48,142 nucleotides of DNA, from positions 1 to 48,142 of IMG/VR virus record IMGVR_UViG_3300046753_000257. One strand, written 5' to 3'. This DNA comes from a virus. This document shows, piece after piece, positions 1-6,528 of the stretch. The notes below the pieces were generated by a model. That model was not told where the DNA came from, did not search any database, and saw only the letters and a list, made by a program, of their open reading frames with translations. Every line of letters begins with the position of its first letter. Positions within the stretch are counted from its first letter, which is position 1. The position numbers and the translations under genes are program-made.

Positions 1-31
1 GCACTTGAAAGCGATAAACAAAACACAATGA
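1..31 (+). CDS. 3' end of the ORF that begins at 47988 (if the genome is circular)
   Basis: Bases 1-31 continue the reading frame that leaves the right end of the window, if base 48142 is joined to base 1. The frame then ends at TGA 29-31, which overlaps the ATG of the next gene as ATGA. These bases add ten sense codons, giving a 61-aa protein. If the window is not circular, this stretch is the end of an unseen upstream gene. Confidence 0.5.
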   Translation, partial: HLKAINKTQ

Positions 32-240
32 CACACGAACGCAAAGAAGAACACATACGAAACATAGCTTTCTGTATCCGTGATGGAGCATCAGGATATG
101 TAACTGACAACTTCAGGATTGAAGACTTGCCTACCCCACAGAGGACAGGCACTATGACACAGCAGGATACATACTCCAAGCACAAGGCACGACAAATCTT
201 CGAGGCTTTCCTCGAACAAAACCCTAATATCAATGAGTAA
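28..240 (+). CDS. Hypothetical early protein, 70 aa
   Basis: A small hydrophilic protein of unknown function. It has no recognised domain, signal peptide or membrane segment. The ATG at 28 overlaps the stop of the preceding frame (ATGA), and its own end overlaps the next small gene by 8 nt. This tight coupling is typical of a phage early operon. It is the first gene of a run of microgenes ahead of the replication genes, where host take-over proteins often lie; that role is only inference. Confidence 0.6.
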   Translation: MTHERKEEHIRNIAFCIRDGASGYVTDNFRIEDLPTPQRTGTMTQQDTYSKHKARQIFEAFLEQNPNINE

Positions 241-409
241 CTACGCAGTATACCGCGTCTTCCGTGATTGGGAGAAGCGACCCGAAGTCCTAATGGATGG
301 ACTCACACGAGAGCAAGCACAGACCATAGTAAGGAACACACCCTCTGATGACAGAAGTATGGTGGTGTTCGATGAAGAACCAAAAGATAAACAATGGGGC
401 AGACGCTAG
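233..409 (+). CDS. Hypothetical early microprotein, 58 aa
   Basis: A short ORF reading MSNYAVYRVFRDWEKRPEVL at its start and ending in a basic tail (KDKQWGRR). The ATG overlaps the previous gene by 8 nt. The composition is balanced and protein-like, with no transmembrane segment. Function unknown. The chained overlaps on both sides support translation. Confidence 0.55.
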   Translation: MSNYAVYRVFRDWEKRPEVLMDGLTREQAQTIVRNTPSDDRSMVVFDEEPKDKQWGRR

Positions 410-558
410 TGTGTGTCCGATCAAGTGTACACGTCAACCCAACACAGGACTTCAATGAGTGGGCGGAGTACACATTCAATCAAGTAAACGAAAACTATAA
501 ATCAAAAATCTCATGTACAAAGTTAGATTCCACCTCGGACGAGGTACGAACTTCATGA
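394..558 (+). CDS. Possible microprotein, 54 aa
   Basis: An ORF starting MGQTLVCVRSSVHVNPTQDF. It overlaps the previous gene by 16 nt and the start of the next by 46 nt. Its stop TGA (556-558) also forms an ATGA with an internal ATG at 555 of the following gene. It fills the otherwise empty 410-512 gap, but no family is recognised and the overlaps are larger than usual, so it may be spurious. Confidence 0.35.
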   Translation: MGQTLVCVRSSVHVNPTQDFNEWAEYTFNQVNENYKSKISCTKLDSTSDEVRTS

Positions 559-938
559 AGTGGCAGGTCAAGTACCTAGGCACAGAATACGGAGACGAAG
601 ACAGGGTGTCTTATGTAAACCCACAGGAAAATCAGCTAGCTATGCTAGGATGTAAGCTAAGCTTGCAACCAACAGCGGCTAAGAAGATTCACGACGGTGC
701 GAACAAGACTGTGTGTGCATGGATAGAGTGCGAGACTGTCCAAGTATTGGAGGTCAATCGGCTCAAGCCAAATGAACAGGACTACCGCATCAAGTTCAAC
801 CCGCGTCAAAGTCCTAACTGGACTGACGGATACAACAACATCGTTAGCGGTAACGAATACGAAATACTATTTACAAATGACAGGACTCTATGGGTGGTTG
901 GTGACGCTTATGAGTGTGGAACTTCCGACTTGGTTTAA
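513..938 (+). CDS. Conserved-looking hypothetical phage protein, 141 aa
   Basis: Starts MYKVRFHLGRGTNFMKWQVK. A compact, beta-rich looking soluble protein with a central stretch around ANKTVCAWIECETVQV (about residues 63-78). I have the impression of similar phage hypothetical proteins but cannot name a function. The ATG at 513 is preferred because the N-terminal KVRFHLGRG looks like a genuine protein start. An alternative ATG at 555 would give an ATGA overlap with the microORF upstream. Confidence 0.7.
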   Translation: MYKVRFHLGRGTNFMKWQVKYLGTEYGDEDRVSYVNPQENQLAMLGCKLSLQPTAAKKIHDGANKTVCAWIECETVQVLEVNRLKPNEQDYRIKFNPRQSPNWTDGYNNIVSGNEYEILFTNDRTLWVVGDAYECGTSDLV

Positions 939-978
939 CAACAAGTTTGGATGGTTCTTTAAAAACGGAAACAAATGA
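910..978 (+). CDS. Possible 22-aa micropeptide
   Basis: ATG at 910 begins a 22-codon frame (MSVELPTWFNNKFGWFFKNG then NK) that ends in an ATGA overlap with the gene at 975. It bridges the end of the 141-aa gene and the next gene, and is rich in Trp and Phe with a basic end. The translational coupling is the only support. Confidence 0.25.
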   Translation: MSVELPTWFNNKFGWFFKNGNK

Positions 979-1193
979 GCGAGCCAAGGATATCAATATA
1001 TACGAATCAGTCAGCTGAACACACGAAGAACGATGGGCGTAAGCTGTTCATTGAGTTCATGCAGATAATGAAAGAAGAGATGGACGGAAAGGTAATACTC
1101 CCTTTAATGCCTAATGACATGACGAACAAGTTCAGGGAGTTTGAAATAAAAATTAATAAACTATACGAAGATGGGATGGAATACGGATTCTGA
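975..1193 (+). CDS. Hypothetical early protein, 72 aa
   Basis: A charged, helix-rich protein (starts MSEPRISIYTNQSAEHTKND). No domain recognised and no signal or membrane segment. Its end overlaps the next small gene, whose ATG at 1171 lies in another frame. Unknown function in the early operon. Confidence 0.55.
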   Translation: MSEPRISIYTNQSAEHTKNDGRKLFIEFMQIMKEEMDGKVILPLMPNDMTNKFREFEIKINKLYEDGMEYGF

Positions 1194-1314
1194 AATTACA
1201 CAGCAGCTCTGGAGCTATGAGCGAGACGGCAAGACATACTACACCCCGTCTGGGGCATACGCTGAGAAGACAGGAGTTAACATTCAACAAGTATTATGTA
1301 TCACTTATGACTAA
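1171..1314 (+). CDS. Hypothetical microprotein, 47 aa
   Basis: The frame from ATG 1171 encodes MGWNTDSEITQQLWSYERDG and ends with VLCITYD before TAA 1312-1314. It overlaps the end of the preceding gene by 23 nt and the start of the next (ATG 1307) by 8 nt. This favours 1307 as that gene's start over the upstream ATG at 1217. The reading looks like real protein (Trp, Tyr, charged mix), but no family is known. Confidence 0.5.
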   Translation: MGWNTDSEITQQLWSYERDGKTYYTPSGAYAEKTGVNIQQVLCITYD

Positions 1315-1621
1315 CGAACAAGCAATCCAAATCATATTGGAAAACAAAGACCCATCTAACGCAGAACGTCTAGCAGCCATGTATGCTTGCGACGATATCA
1401 TTGAGGTAGACATTGATGTGTGGCTAAGCACAGACGTGTCAGAGTATCTACCCCAGTTCCCTGATATCGCAGAGAGTCTGGTTGAAGACCTACTCAAAGA
1501 AGATAGTATATCTGTGGAGCGTGTAGCCAACAGCCTTACCGAAGTATCAAGGTCTATGTATCACTACGTAAAGTTTTACGAAACACTCAGTAATTACGAC
1601 ACAGCATTGTCAGAACGCTGA
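1307..1621 (+). CDS. Hypothetical acidic protein, 104 aa
   Basis: Begins MTNEQAIQIILENKDPSNAE and is strongly acidic and helical, for example LVEDLLKEDSISVERVANSL. Several small acidic phage early proteins are DNA mimics or inhibitors, but nothing here proves that. The start at 1307 is chosen because the upstream alternative (1217) would overlap the 47-aa gene for most of its length and add an atypical Arg/Thr-rich leader. It is the last gene before the structured non-coding stretch. Confidence 0.6.
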   Translation: MTNEQAIQIILENKDPSNAERLAAMYACDDIIEVDIDVWLSTDVSEYLPQFPDIAESLVEDLLKEDSISVERVANSLTEVSRSMYHYVKFYETLSNYDTALSER

Positions 1622-1623
1622 CA

Positions 1624-1720
1624 GGGAGAGAGGCGGATGGTGTGCAGGGAGATCCTGCAACGCGCCGTGTGCTGGAGACAGCGCAACATTGAGAGCGTTG
1701 AGAAACAAAGTCTCTCTTTT
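1624..1720 (+). ncRNA. Candidate structured RNA in the 144-nt gene-free gap
   Basis: The gap between 1621 and 1766 is more GC-rich than its flanks and can fold into nested helices. An outer helix pairs GAGAGA (1626-1631) with TCTCTC (1711-1716). A hairpin TGCAGG/CCTGCA spans 1643-1659. A GTGCTG/CAGCGC stem at 1669-1684 is capped by a GAGA (GNRA-type) tetraloop. CAACGC (1658-1663) can pair with GCGTTG (1695-1700). A pyrimidine tract TCTCTCTTTTCCCC follows. It could be a free ncRNA, a leader of the DnaA-like gene, or a terminator/attenuator. No known RNA family is recognised. Confidence 0.45.
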
Positions 1721-1765
1721 CCCCTTTAAAAATTTGCATCACATAAACTTAAAACTTAAATTAGC

Positions 1766-2137
1766 ATGCTCAGTGAAATGAAATCAATAATGGAGGAGTA
1801 CTACCATGTAATAGGTTTAACTCCTGACAAGTCAAGGCGAGCCGAACAGGTAAAAGCGAGAGCCGCAATGATGTCAGCCATGAGGCATTTTAGTTTGACT
1901 ACCACATCTATTGGTGAGGTGTTCGAAGCTGACCACAGCACGGTAGTACATCACACAGCTAAGCACGATGGTAACATGGAGTACTGGCCTGGATACAGGA
2001 AGAACTACATATCTGCATCTAGGTTATGCAACAACACAATGAAAACTAAAGTAATCCAATCCAAACTACGATATGTAAACGCCCAAATAACTAGACTGAA
2101 TACATTGAAGAAAGACTTAGAAGAAACAATTAAATAA
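1766..2137 (+). CDS. DnaA domain IV-like DNA-binding protein
   Basis: 123 aa. Residues about 24-75 resemble the C-terminal DNA-binding helix-turn-helix domain of DnaA: an Arg-rich first helix (RRAEQVKARAAMMSAMRHF), the IGEVFEADHSTVVHHTAKH segment, and the D-H-[ST]-T-V-x-H signature. The AAA+ ATPase domain of DnaA is absent. A charged coiled-coil-like helix forms the C-terminus. It probably binds DnaA-box-like sites, either at a phage origin or as a regulator or competitor of host DnaA. It opens the replication gene block directly after the structured RNA. The domain call is fairly secure; the role is inferred. Confidence 0.75.
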   Translation: MLSEMKSIMEEYYHVIGLTPDKSRRAEQVKARAAMMSAMRHFSLTTTSIGEVFEADHSTVVHHTAKHDGNMEYWPGYRKNYISASRLCNNTMKTKVIQSKLRYVNAQITRLNTLKKDLEETIK

Positions 2138-2142
2138 TAATC

Positions 2143-2709
2143 ATGAGTAATTACAAATTCAAGACCACGAACATCCGTGGCAAGCAGTACGTTGAAGTCA
2201 ACGAACGAATCAAGTTCTTCCGACAGGAGGAGCAATACAAGAACTGGAGCCTTATCACAGATTTCACCGTGTTAGACGAGGCTCAATGTGTATGCAAGGC
2301 GTCGATCGTAGACGCTGAGAATCGCATCATCTCGGTAGGTCATGCACATGAGGTGCAAGGAAGTAGCAACATCAACAAGACTAGCTATGTAGAGAACTGC
2401 GAGACATCAGCTATTGGTCGTGCATTAGCTATGCTGGGTATTGGTATTGATACATCAATCGCTTCGGCTAACGAGGTATCTGATGCTATCGCCAAGCAGG
2501 ATGCTCCAGCACCAACCAAGGCTGAGAAGATGGTAAAGAAGGTGCAAGAGAAGTTTGATACCGCACCCCCTGAGAACATCATGGACAAAGCTGTTGCTTA
2601 CATCAAGTCGCAGACCGACAAGAAGAAAGCATTTGAGTCTATCGTAAGTAAGTATGGTGACAGCCTCACCGACAAGCAGATGTCAGGCTTACAGAAGTTT
2701 GTCCGATGA
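2143..2709 (+). CDS. Putative single-strand annealing protein (Rad52/Erf-like)
   Basis: 188 aa. Residues about 15-110 carry a pattern seen in phage annealing-type proteins: YVEVNERIKFFRQEEQYKNW, then a beta-rich middle with CKASIVDAENRIISVGHAHE, then ENCETSAIGRALAMLGIGI. The last motif (SAIGRALA) is widespread in Rad52/Erf/Sak-type phage annealases. The C-terminal 70 residues are Lys-rich and may bind DNA or partners. Its end overlaps the next gene (ATGA), and a RecE-like exonuclease follows two genes on, the classical exonuclease-annealase pairing. The exact annealase family is not certain. Confidence 0.6.
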   Translation: MSNYKFKTTNIRGKQYVEVNERIKFFRQEEQYKNWSLITDFTVLDEAQCVCKASIVDAENRIISVGHAHEVQGSSNINKTSYVENCETSAIGRALAMLGIGIDTSIASANEVSDAIAKQDAPAPTKAEKMVKKVQEKFDTAPPENIMDKAVAYIKSQTDKKKAFESIVSKYGDSLTDKQMSGLQKFVR

Positions 2710-3014
2710 GCAAGTACCCTGTAATGGACAGGAAGCTAACTAACATAGCTACGTTCTCAAGCTTTCGCCGTCAATGCCTAACGGCTAATATGTCTAAGCA
2801 CTGGGTTGACAATGACAACGAACAACCAGTATGTACGGGGTTATACTTCATTAAGCACAAGGACTTCCTAGGTGACATAGACATCGCGGAATATCACATC
2901 AACAGCAAGGGTAAATCCTTCTGGTGTACTGGTGGGAAGCCTACACACTGGGCTGAGATAGAAACCTATGAGTATATGCTTGAAGACGGCACACCATTAT
3001 ACGAAGACCAATGA
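2706..3014 (+). CDS. Hypothetical protein, DUF551-like
   Basis: 102 aa. The second half contains a pattern GKSFWCTGGKPTHWAEIETY resembling the THW-x-x-(L/I) signature of DUF551 proteins, which are common small phage proteins of unknown role. ATGA overlaps join it both to the annealase-like gene before it and to the exonuclease gene after it, so the three are translated as a unit. Function unknown. Confidence 0.55.
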   Translation: MSKYPVMDRKLTNIATFSSFRRQCLTANMSKHWVDNDNEQPVCTGLYFIKHKDFLGDIDIAEYHINSKGKSFWCTGGKPTHWAEIETYEYMLEDGTPLYEDQ

Positions 3015-3793
3015 ATATATCAGATAAATTAATGGAGCGGTACGGCAAGTCTCACTTGTCGTACTCGTCTCTCAAGCAAGCCCTAGGCGACATGGCTCAG
3101 TTCGATCGCTATATGAAGGGTGAAGTCAAATACAAATCAGATGCGCTAGAGTTCGGTACTATGTACGATATGCTGTTGTTCGAACGGGACAAAGCATTCG
3201 AGAAGTACACGGTCATGTCTCCATCCGCTATCGTAACCACGCTATCAGACAAGGCTCAAGCCTCCAAGAAACCAACGCTAACTGCTGAATACAAGGCAAG
3301 GCTCAAGGAAATCAAGGAGGAAGCGGCTGAGGATGGTAAGTCAATCGTATCGCACGATGAATGGCAGACAGCTAACGACATGATCGACAGGCTAGCAACA
3401 TGTGGTTTGCTTGACTCTCATCTCAAGGGTGACTATCAGGTAGGATTCCTTGAAGAGCTACACGGCATACAGGTCAAAGGATTCCTCGACTGCTTAGGCG
3501 ATGGATTCATCAGCGATAGTAAGTCGGCACGTAGCTCGGAGAAGTTTCGGTATGCCATCAAGGACTTCTCATATGACATCCAAGCTTACATCTACACACA
3601 GGTGTTTGGAATAAAAGATTTCTATTGGGTTGTACAAGAGAAGACTTATCCGTACCTTCCTGCCCTAGTTAAATGCTCTGACTCCACCCTGTTTACAGGG
3701 GAGATGAAGTTTCATGATGCTCTCAAGCGTATCACTAACTTCCTTGAGCAGGACTATAATCCACAAAAGGATTACTTAAACTATGAAGTTTAA
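3011..3793 (+). CDS. RecE/exonuclease VIII-like PD-(D/E)XK nuclease
   Basis: 260 aa. The layout matches phage RecE-type exonucleases: an N-terminal LSYSSLKQA segment, FGTMYDMLLFE (about 48-58), an acidic residue near 149, GFLD with D160, then ISDSK giving D169-x-K171. A YDIQAYIYTQ motif (188-197) corresponds to the QxxxY helix. These form the PD-(D/E)XK active site. It should degrade one strand of dsDNA ends to supply 3' overhangs for the annealase-like protein encoded just upstream. It overlaps that cluster by ATGA and, at its end, a 29-codon membrane peptide frame. Confidence 0.75.
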   Translation: MNISDKLMERYGKSHLSYSSLKQALGDMAQFDRYMKGEVKYKSDALEFGTMYDMLLFERDKAFEKYTVMSPSAIVTTLSDKAQASKKPTLTAEYKARLKEIKEEAAEDGKSIVSHDEWQTANDMIDRLATCGLLDSHLKGDYQVGFLEELHGIQVKGFLDCLGDGFISDSKSARSSEKFRYAIKDFSYDIQAYIYTQVFGIKDFYWVVQEKTYPYLPALVKCSDSTLFTGEMKFHDALKRITNFLEQDYNPQKDYLNYEV

Positions 3794-3872
3794 CAGACTA
3801 CTTAAGATAGCTTTGCTTATAGTGACTGCTATTACATTCGATTATTTTTTTTACAATTTTATAACCAGTTAA
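3783..3872 (+). CDS. Possible 29-aa single-span membrane peptide
   Basis: ATG at 3783 overlaps the end of the exonuclease gene by 11 nt. It encodes a short basic start (MKFNRLLK) followed by one hydrophobic span of about 20 residues (IALLIVTAITFDYFFYNFI). The frame fills the gap before the SSB-like gene. The positive-inside layout and coupling suggest a real small membrane protein, but at this length chance cannot be excluded. Confidence 0.35.
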   Translation: MKFNRLLKIALLIVTAITFDYFFYNFITS

Positions 3873-3883
3873 ATTCATTAAAC

Positions 3884-4186
3884 ATGAGTGAACAAACAAA
3901 GAAGTACGAAAGCGTACTGGTTGGTTGGGCCGATGAGCCTAGCTACAATGACAATGGCGAGTTGATGGGATGGTCTTTCCGTCTCAAGGACAACGAGCTT
4001 AAGGATGCTATTGACCAATACACCACCAAGCGTGATGCACAGGGTCAAGGCGGTAACGTTCGATTCCGACTATTCATGTCGAAGAATGGTAAGCCATGCC
4101 TAAGCGTGTGGGATCCTAACAGTGAGGCTGCGCAAGAGCGCCGCACAACAACTAAATCCGAAGGGTCTTCTGACCTTCCGTTCTAA
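3884..4186 (+). CDS. Putative single-stranded DNA-binding protein
   Basis: 100 aa. The C-terminus, KSEGSSDLPF, resembles the acidic tip (DDDIPF) by which bacterial SSB recruits repair proteins. It follows a flexible Arg/Thr/Ser linker (RRTTTKSEG). The first 80 residues look beta-rich (ESVLVGWAD, MGWSFRLKD, VRFRLFMSKN, KPCLSVWDP), compatible with an OB fold. A canonical SSB signature is not visible, so this is a divergent or convergent SSB. The position after an annealase and exonuclease and before the primase-helicase fits. A strong terminator follows. Confidence 0.5.
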   Translation: MSEQTKKYESVLVGWADEPSYNDNGELMGWSFRLKDNELKDAIDQYTTKRDAQGQGGNVRFRLFMSKNGKPCLSVWDPNSEAAQERRTTTKSEGSSDLPF

Positions 4187-4213
4187 CAGGTTATTTTAAC
4201 AGGAGACAGGGGT

Positions 4214-4237
4214 GGGGCGAAAGCTCTGCCCCTTTTC
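4214..4237 (+). terminator. Rho-independent terminator
   Basis: GGGGC (4214-4218) pairs with GCCCC (4228-4232) around a 9-nt loop and is followed by TTTTCTT. It lies 28 nt after the stop of the SSB-like gene and would end or attenuate the recombination gene unit. Confidence 0.75.
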
Positions 4238-4250
4238 TTCCTCTAATATT

Positions 4251-4499
4251 ATGGGACAACCAATATACTCTATGACCGCCAAGGTCATTACGATTAAGAA
4301 TAAGCGACCACAAACTAGAAACGTGTGGATCGTAAGCAAGTATGACAACCCATCAGACATCATGAAGAAGGATGGAAAAACAATGTCAAGGCTTGAGCGT
4401 GAGTTGTTTACCGCCAAGGCTAAGAACAAGACCATTGTGATTGATTCCATAACTTCGATAAAACAAGTTGGAACAACATCAATACAACATGAAACATAG
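4251..4499 (+). CDS. Hypothetical basic protein, 82 aa
   Basis: Starts MGQPIYSMTAKVITIKNKRP. A small, Lys-rich, alpha/beta-looking protein with no recognised domain. The ATG at 4251 is preferred over a GTG at 4212 because the GTG lies inside the terminator hairpin. Its end overlaps the DUF3310 gene by 11 nt. Unknown function between the recombination and replication genes. Confidence 0.55.
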   Translation: MGQPIYSMTAKVITIKNKRPQTRNVWIVSKYDNPSDIMKKDGKTMSRLERELFTAKAKNKTIVIDSITSIKQVGTTSIQHET

Positions 4500-4809
4500 C
4501 GACAAACAGGTAGGTGGCAAGCACTACAAGAGCATGAAGATTCAGCCCACTGACTTCATAGCTGCAAATGACATACCCTTCATAGAGGGGAATGTGATTA
4601 AATACGTATGCCGACACGAATTCAAGAACGGCAAGGAGGATGTCCTTAAGGCTATCCACTATTTAAATCTACTACTCGAATACAAATACTCGGATGAACG
4701 TAACGATATACAAGGACCTGTACAAGAAGTCAAAGGCGGACGCACATGTGATCCCGATAGTGACAGCCCTGAAGCGAATACAGGAGGGGACTTCTGCGCC
4801 AACGATTGA
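4489..4809 (+). CDS. DUF3310 (SaV-like) protein
   Basis: 106 aa. Residues about 4-66 match the DUF3310 family: DKQVGGKHYKSMKIQPTDFI, then GNVIKYVCRHEFKNGKEDVL and a helix KAIHYLNLLLEYKY. The family is common in phages near nucleotide or replication genes; it is sometimes labelled a nucleotide kinase, without proof. The last 39 residues are polar and low in structure and lie over the start of the primase-helicase gene in another frame, an overlap of 116 nt. The ATG at 4489 is chosen because the domain begins directly after it. Confidence 0.75.
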   Translation: MKHSDKQVGGKHYKSMKIQPTDFIAANDIPFIEGNVIKYVCRHEFKNGKEDVLKAIHYLNLLLEYKYSDERNDIQGPVQEVKGGRTCDPDSDSPEANTGGDFCAND

Positions 4810-6511
4810 AGCTGTTCGTGGTGGAGAAAAAGATTTCAAAAAGAGCCTACCCGTTGTATTATTCAGCGGTGAGTTTGGCGACAGGAAAGACCAAGCGATT
4901 GAGAAGCATAGCGGATACATTGTTCTGGACTTCGATCATATTGATGTTAAGACATCCAAGGCGCTTCTCAGTACGGACCCGTATGTATACAGCTGTTGGG
5001 TATCTCCGTCGGGTGATGGACTTAAGGCGCTAGTCAAGATAACCCACCCTGAGCGGCACCGCGATCACTTCCGTGCGCTACGCACATACTTTGACAAGCA
5101 GTACGACCTAGAGGTAGATGAGTCGGGCATCAACGAATCTCGTGCATGCTTTGAATCACACGACCCAGACATCATCATCAAAGATGAATCATCTAGCTTC
5201 GGAGCATTCGCCACAGAGAAGAGTGAATCACAGGTAGCTGTCTCACAATCAGGTGTTTACACGGATTACTTAAAGTTAAATCTAGCTGCACGTATGATAC
5301 GTCAGTGCGATGATGGAGATAAACATGCCACCCTTCTTCGTGCTGCTAGGCTGTGTGGCGGGTACATATCCGCTGGACGTATGGAGGAAGATGAGGTGGT
5401 TCGTGTGCTTACGCGAGAAATACTCAAGCGTGATGTAGATGATGAGAAGCATACCATCAACACCATCAGAGATGCTATCGAGAAGGGCAAGCAAGACCCT
5501 ATCCGAGCTACCATCGACGACGAGAAGAAGGCTCAGCGTGAGATGCTCGTTAATGATGGGGACATGTCGTTCATATCATCGGACGATGAGGACTTCAGGT
5601 GGATTGATGATTACGCTAATGGACGCATACCTGTAGGTTTGGACACGGGTGACAAGGATCTCGATCAGTACTTCAGGTACAAGCGAGAGTTCACTATCAT
5701 CAATGGTCATAGTAATGTCGGTAAGACTACAATGGCTCTGTACCTCATGGTTAACGCTACCGTGCGGCATGGTTGGAAGTGGGTTGTATACTCATCAGAG
5801 AACCGAACAGCCTCACTAAAGATGACCCTTATACAGTTTGCGCTTAACAAGCCTATTAGTTCTATGAATTACATGGAACGTAAGAAAGCTTACGAGTGGG
5901 TAGGAAAGTATTTTACCGTAATCAGCAATAAGCAGGTGTATAGCTATTCAGACATCATTGTGTTCCTTGAGAAGGTAATGAAGCAACAAGAGGTTGATGC
6001 TGTATTTATAGACCCGTACAACAGCCTAAAGCTAGACATGGGTAAGTCAGGTATTGGTGTACATGAATATCACTACGAGGCTGCCTCTGAGTTCCTTACA
6101 TTCTCTACAGCAAACAACATCGCGGTGTGGTTGAACATGCACGCTGTTACTGCTTCACAGCGTATTAAGGGTGAGGATGGATTGCCCGTAGCTCCATACG
6201 CTGAGGACACCGAGGGTGGAGGTAAGTTCGTGAATAGAGCTGACTCGTTCTTGACCATACACAGAAAGGTGCAGCACCCAACACCATCTGAGCGCAAGAT
6301 TACAGAGTTTCATGTGCGTAAGGTGCGTGACGTAGAGACGGGAGGCGAGCCTACCCCACTTGAAGAGCCGTTCAGATTTGAAATGAACACATCTAGAACT
6401 GGTTTCCGTGCGTTCAAGACTCAGAGAATGATGTTTGAGTCTGTTGATTTAGAGGGGGGAAAGCAAGAACCCTTTGTTTTTCCCATGAATACTTCGTTTT
6501 TAGACACTTAG
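4694..6511 (+). CDS. Primase-helicase: BT4734/VirE_N-type N-terminal domain fused to DnaB/Twinkle-like helicase
   Basis: 605 aa. Residues about 1-165 resemble the BT4734-like (VirE N-terminal) domain of Bacteroidota elements: LPVVLFSGEF, GYIVLDFDHID with acidic D79/D81/D84, and SPSGDGLKALVKI (104-116), a layout like archaeo-eukaryotic primases. Residues about 310-560 form a RecA-fold helicase: Walker A GHSNVGKTT (338-346), Walker B AVFIDPYNSL (436-445), and VWLNMHAVT after it. The protein would unwind the fork and lay primers for a host polymerase, since no phage polymerase is present. No other Met before residue 201 can serve as start, so the long overlap with the DUF3310 gene is real if both are translated. 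Confidence 0.85.
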   Translation: MNVTIYKDLYKKSKADAHVIPIVTALKRIQEGTSAPTIEAVRGGEKDFKKSLPVVLFSGEFGDRKDQAIEKHSGYIVLDFDHIDVKTSKALLSTDPYVYSCWVSPSGDGLKALVKITHPERHRDHFRALRTYFDKQYDLEVDESGINESRACFESHDPDIIIKDESSSFGAFATEKSESQVAVSQSGVYTDYLKLNLAARMIRQCDDGDKHATLLRAARLCGGYISAGRMEEDEVVRVLTREILKRDVDDEKHTINTIRDAIEKGKQDPIRATIDDEKKAQREMLVNDGDMSFISSDDEDFRWIDDYANGRIPVGLDTGDKDLDQYFRYKREFTIINGHSNVGKTTMALYLMVNATVRHGWKWVVYSSENRTASLKMTLIQFALNKPISSMNYMERKKAYEWVGKYFTVISNKQVYSYSDIIVFLEKVMKQQEVDAVFIDPYNSLKLDMGKSGIGVHEYHYEAASEFLTFSTANNIAVWLNMHAVTASQRIKGEDGLPVAPYAEDTEGGGKFVNRADSFLTIHRKVQHPTPSERKITEFHVRKVRDVETGGEPTPLEEPFRFEMNTSRTGFRAFKTQRMMFESVDLEGGKQEPFVFPMNTSFLDT

Positions 6512-6528
6512 GCTGTATCTTAGCTTAA

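Noticed and set aside
772-978. 68-codon plus-strand frame inside the 141-aa gene
   Set aside because: The N-terminal part is low-complexity Thr/Ser shadow coding; only the last 22 codons from ATG 910 might be real and are listed with low confidence.
1217-1306. Upstream ATG that would lengthen the 104-aa gene to 134 aa
   Set aside because: The extra part is an atypical Arg/Thr-rich leader and covers most of the 47-aa frame at 1171-1314; ATG 1307 gives a normal short overlap.
4212-4250. GTG start giving a 95-aa protein
   Set aside because: It lies inside the terminator hairpin at 4214-4232; ATG 4251 is cleaner.
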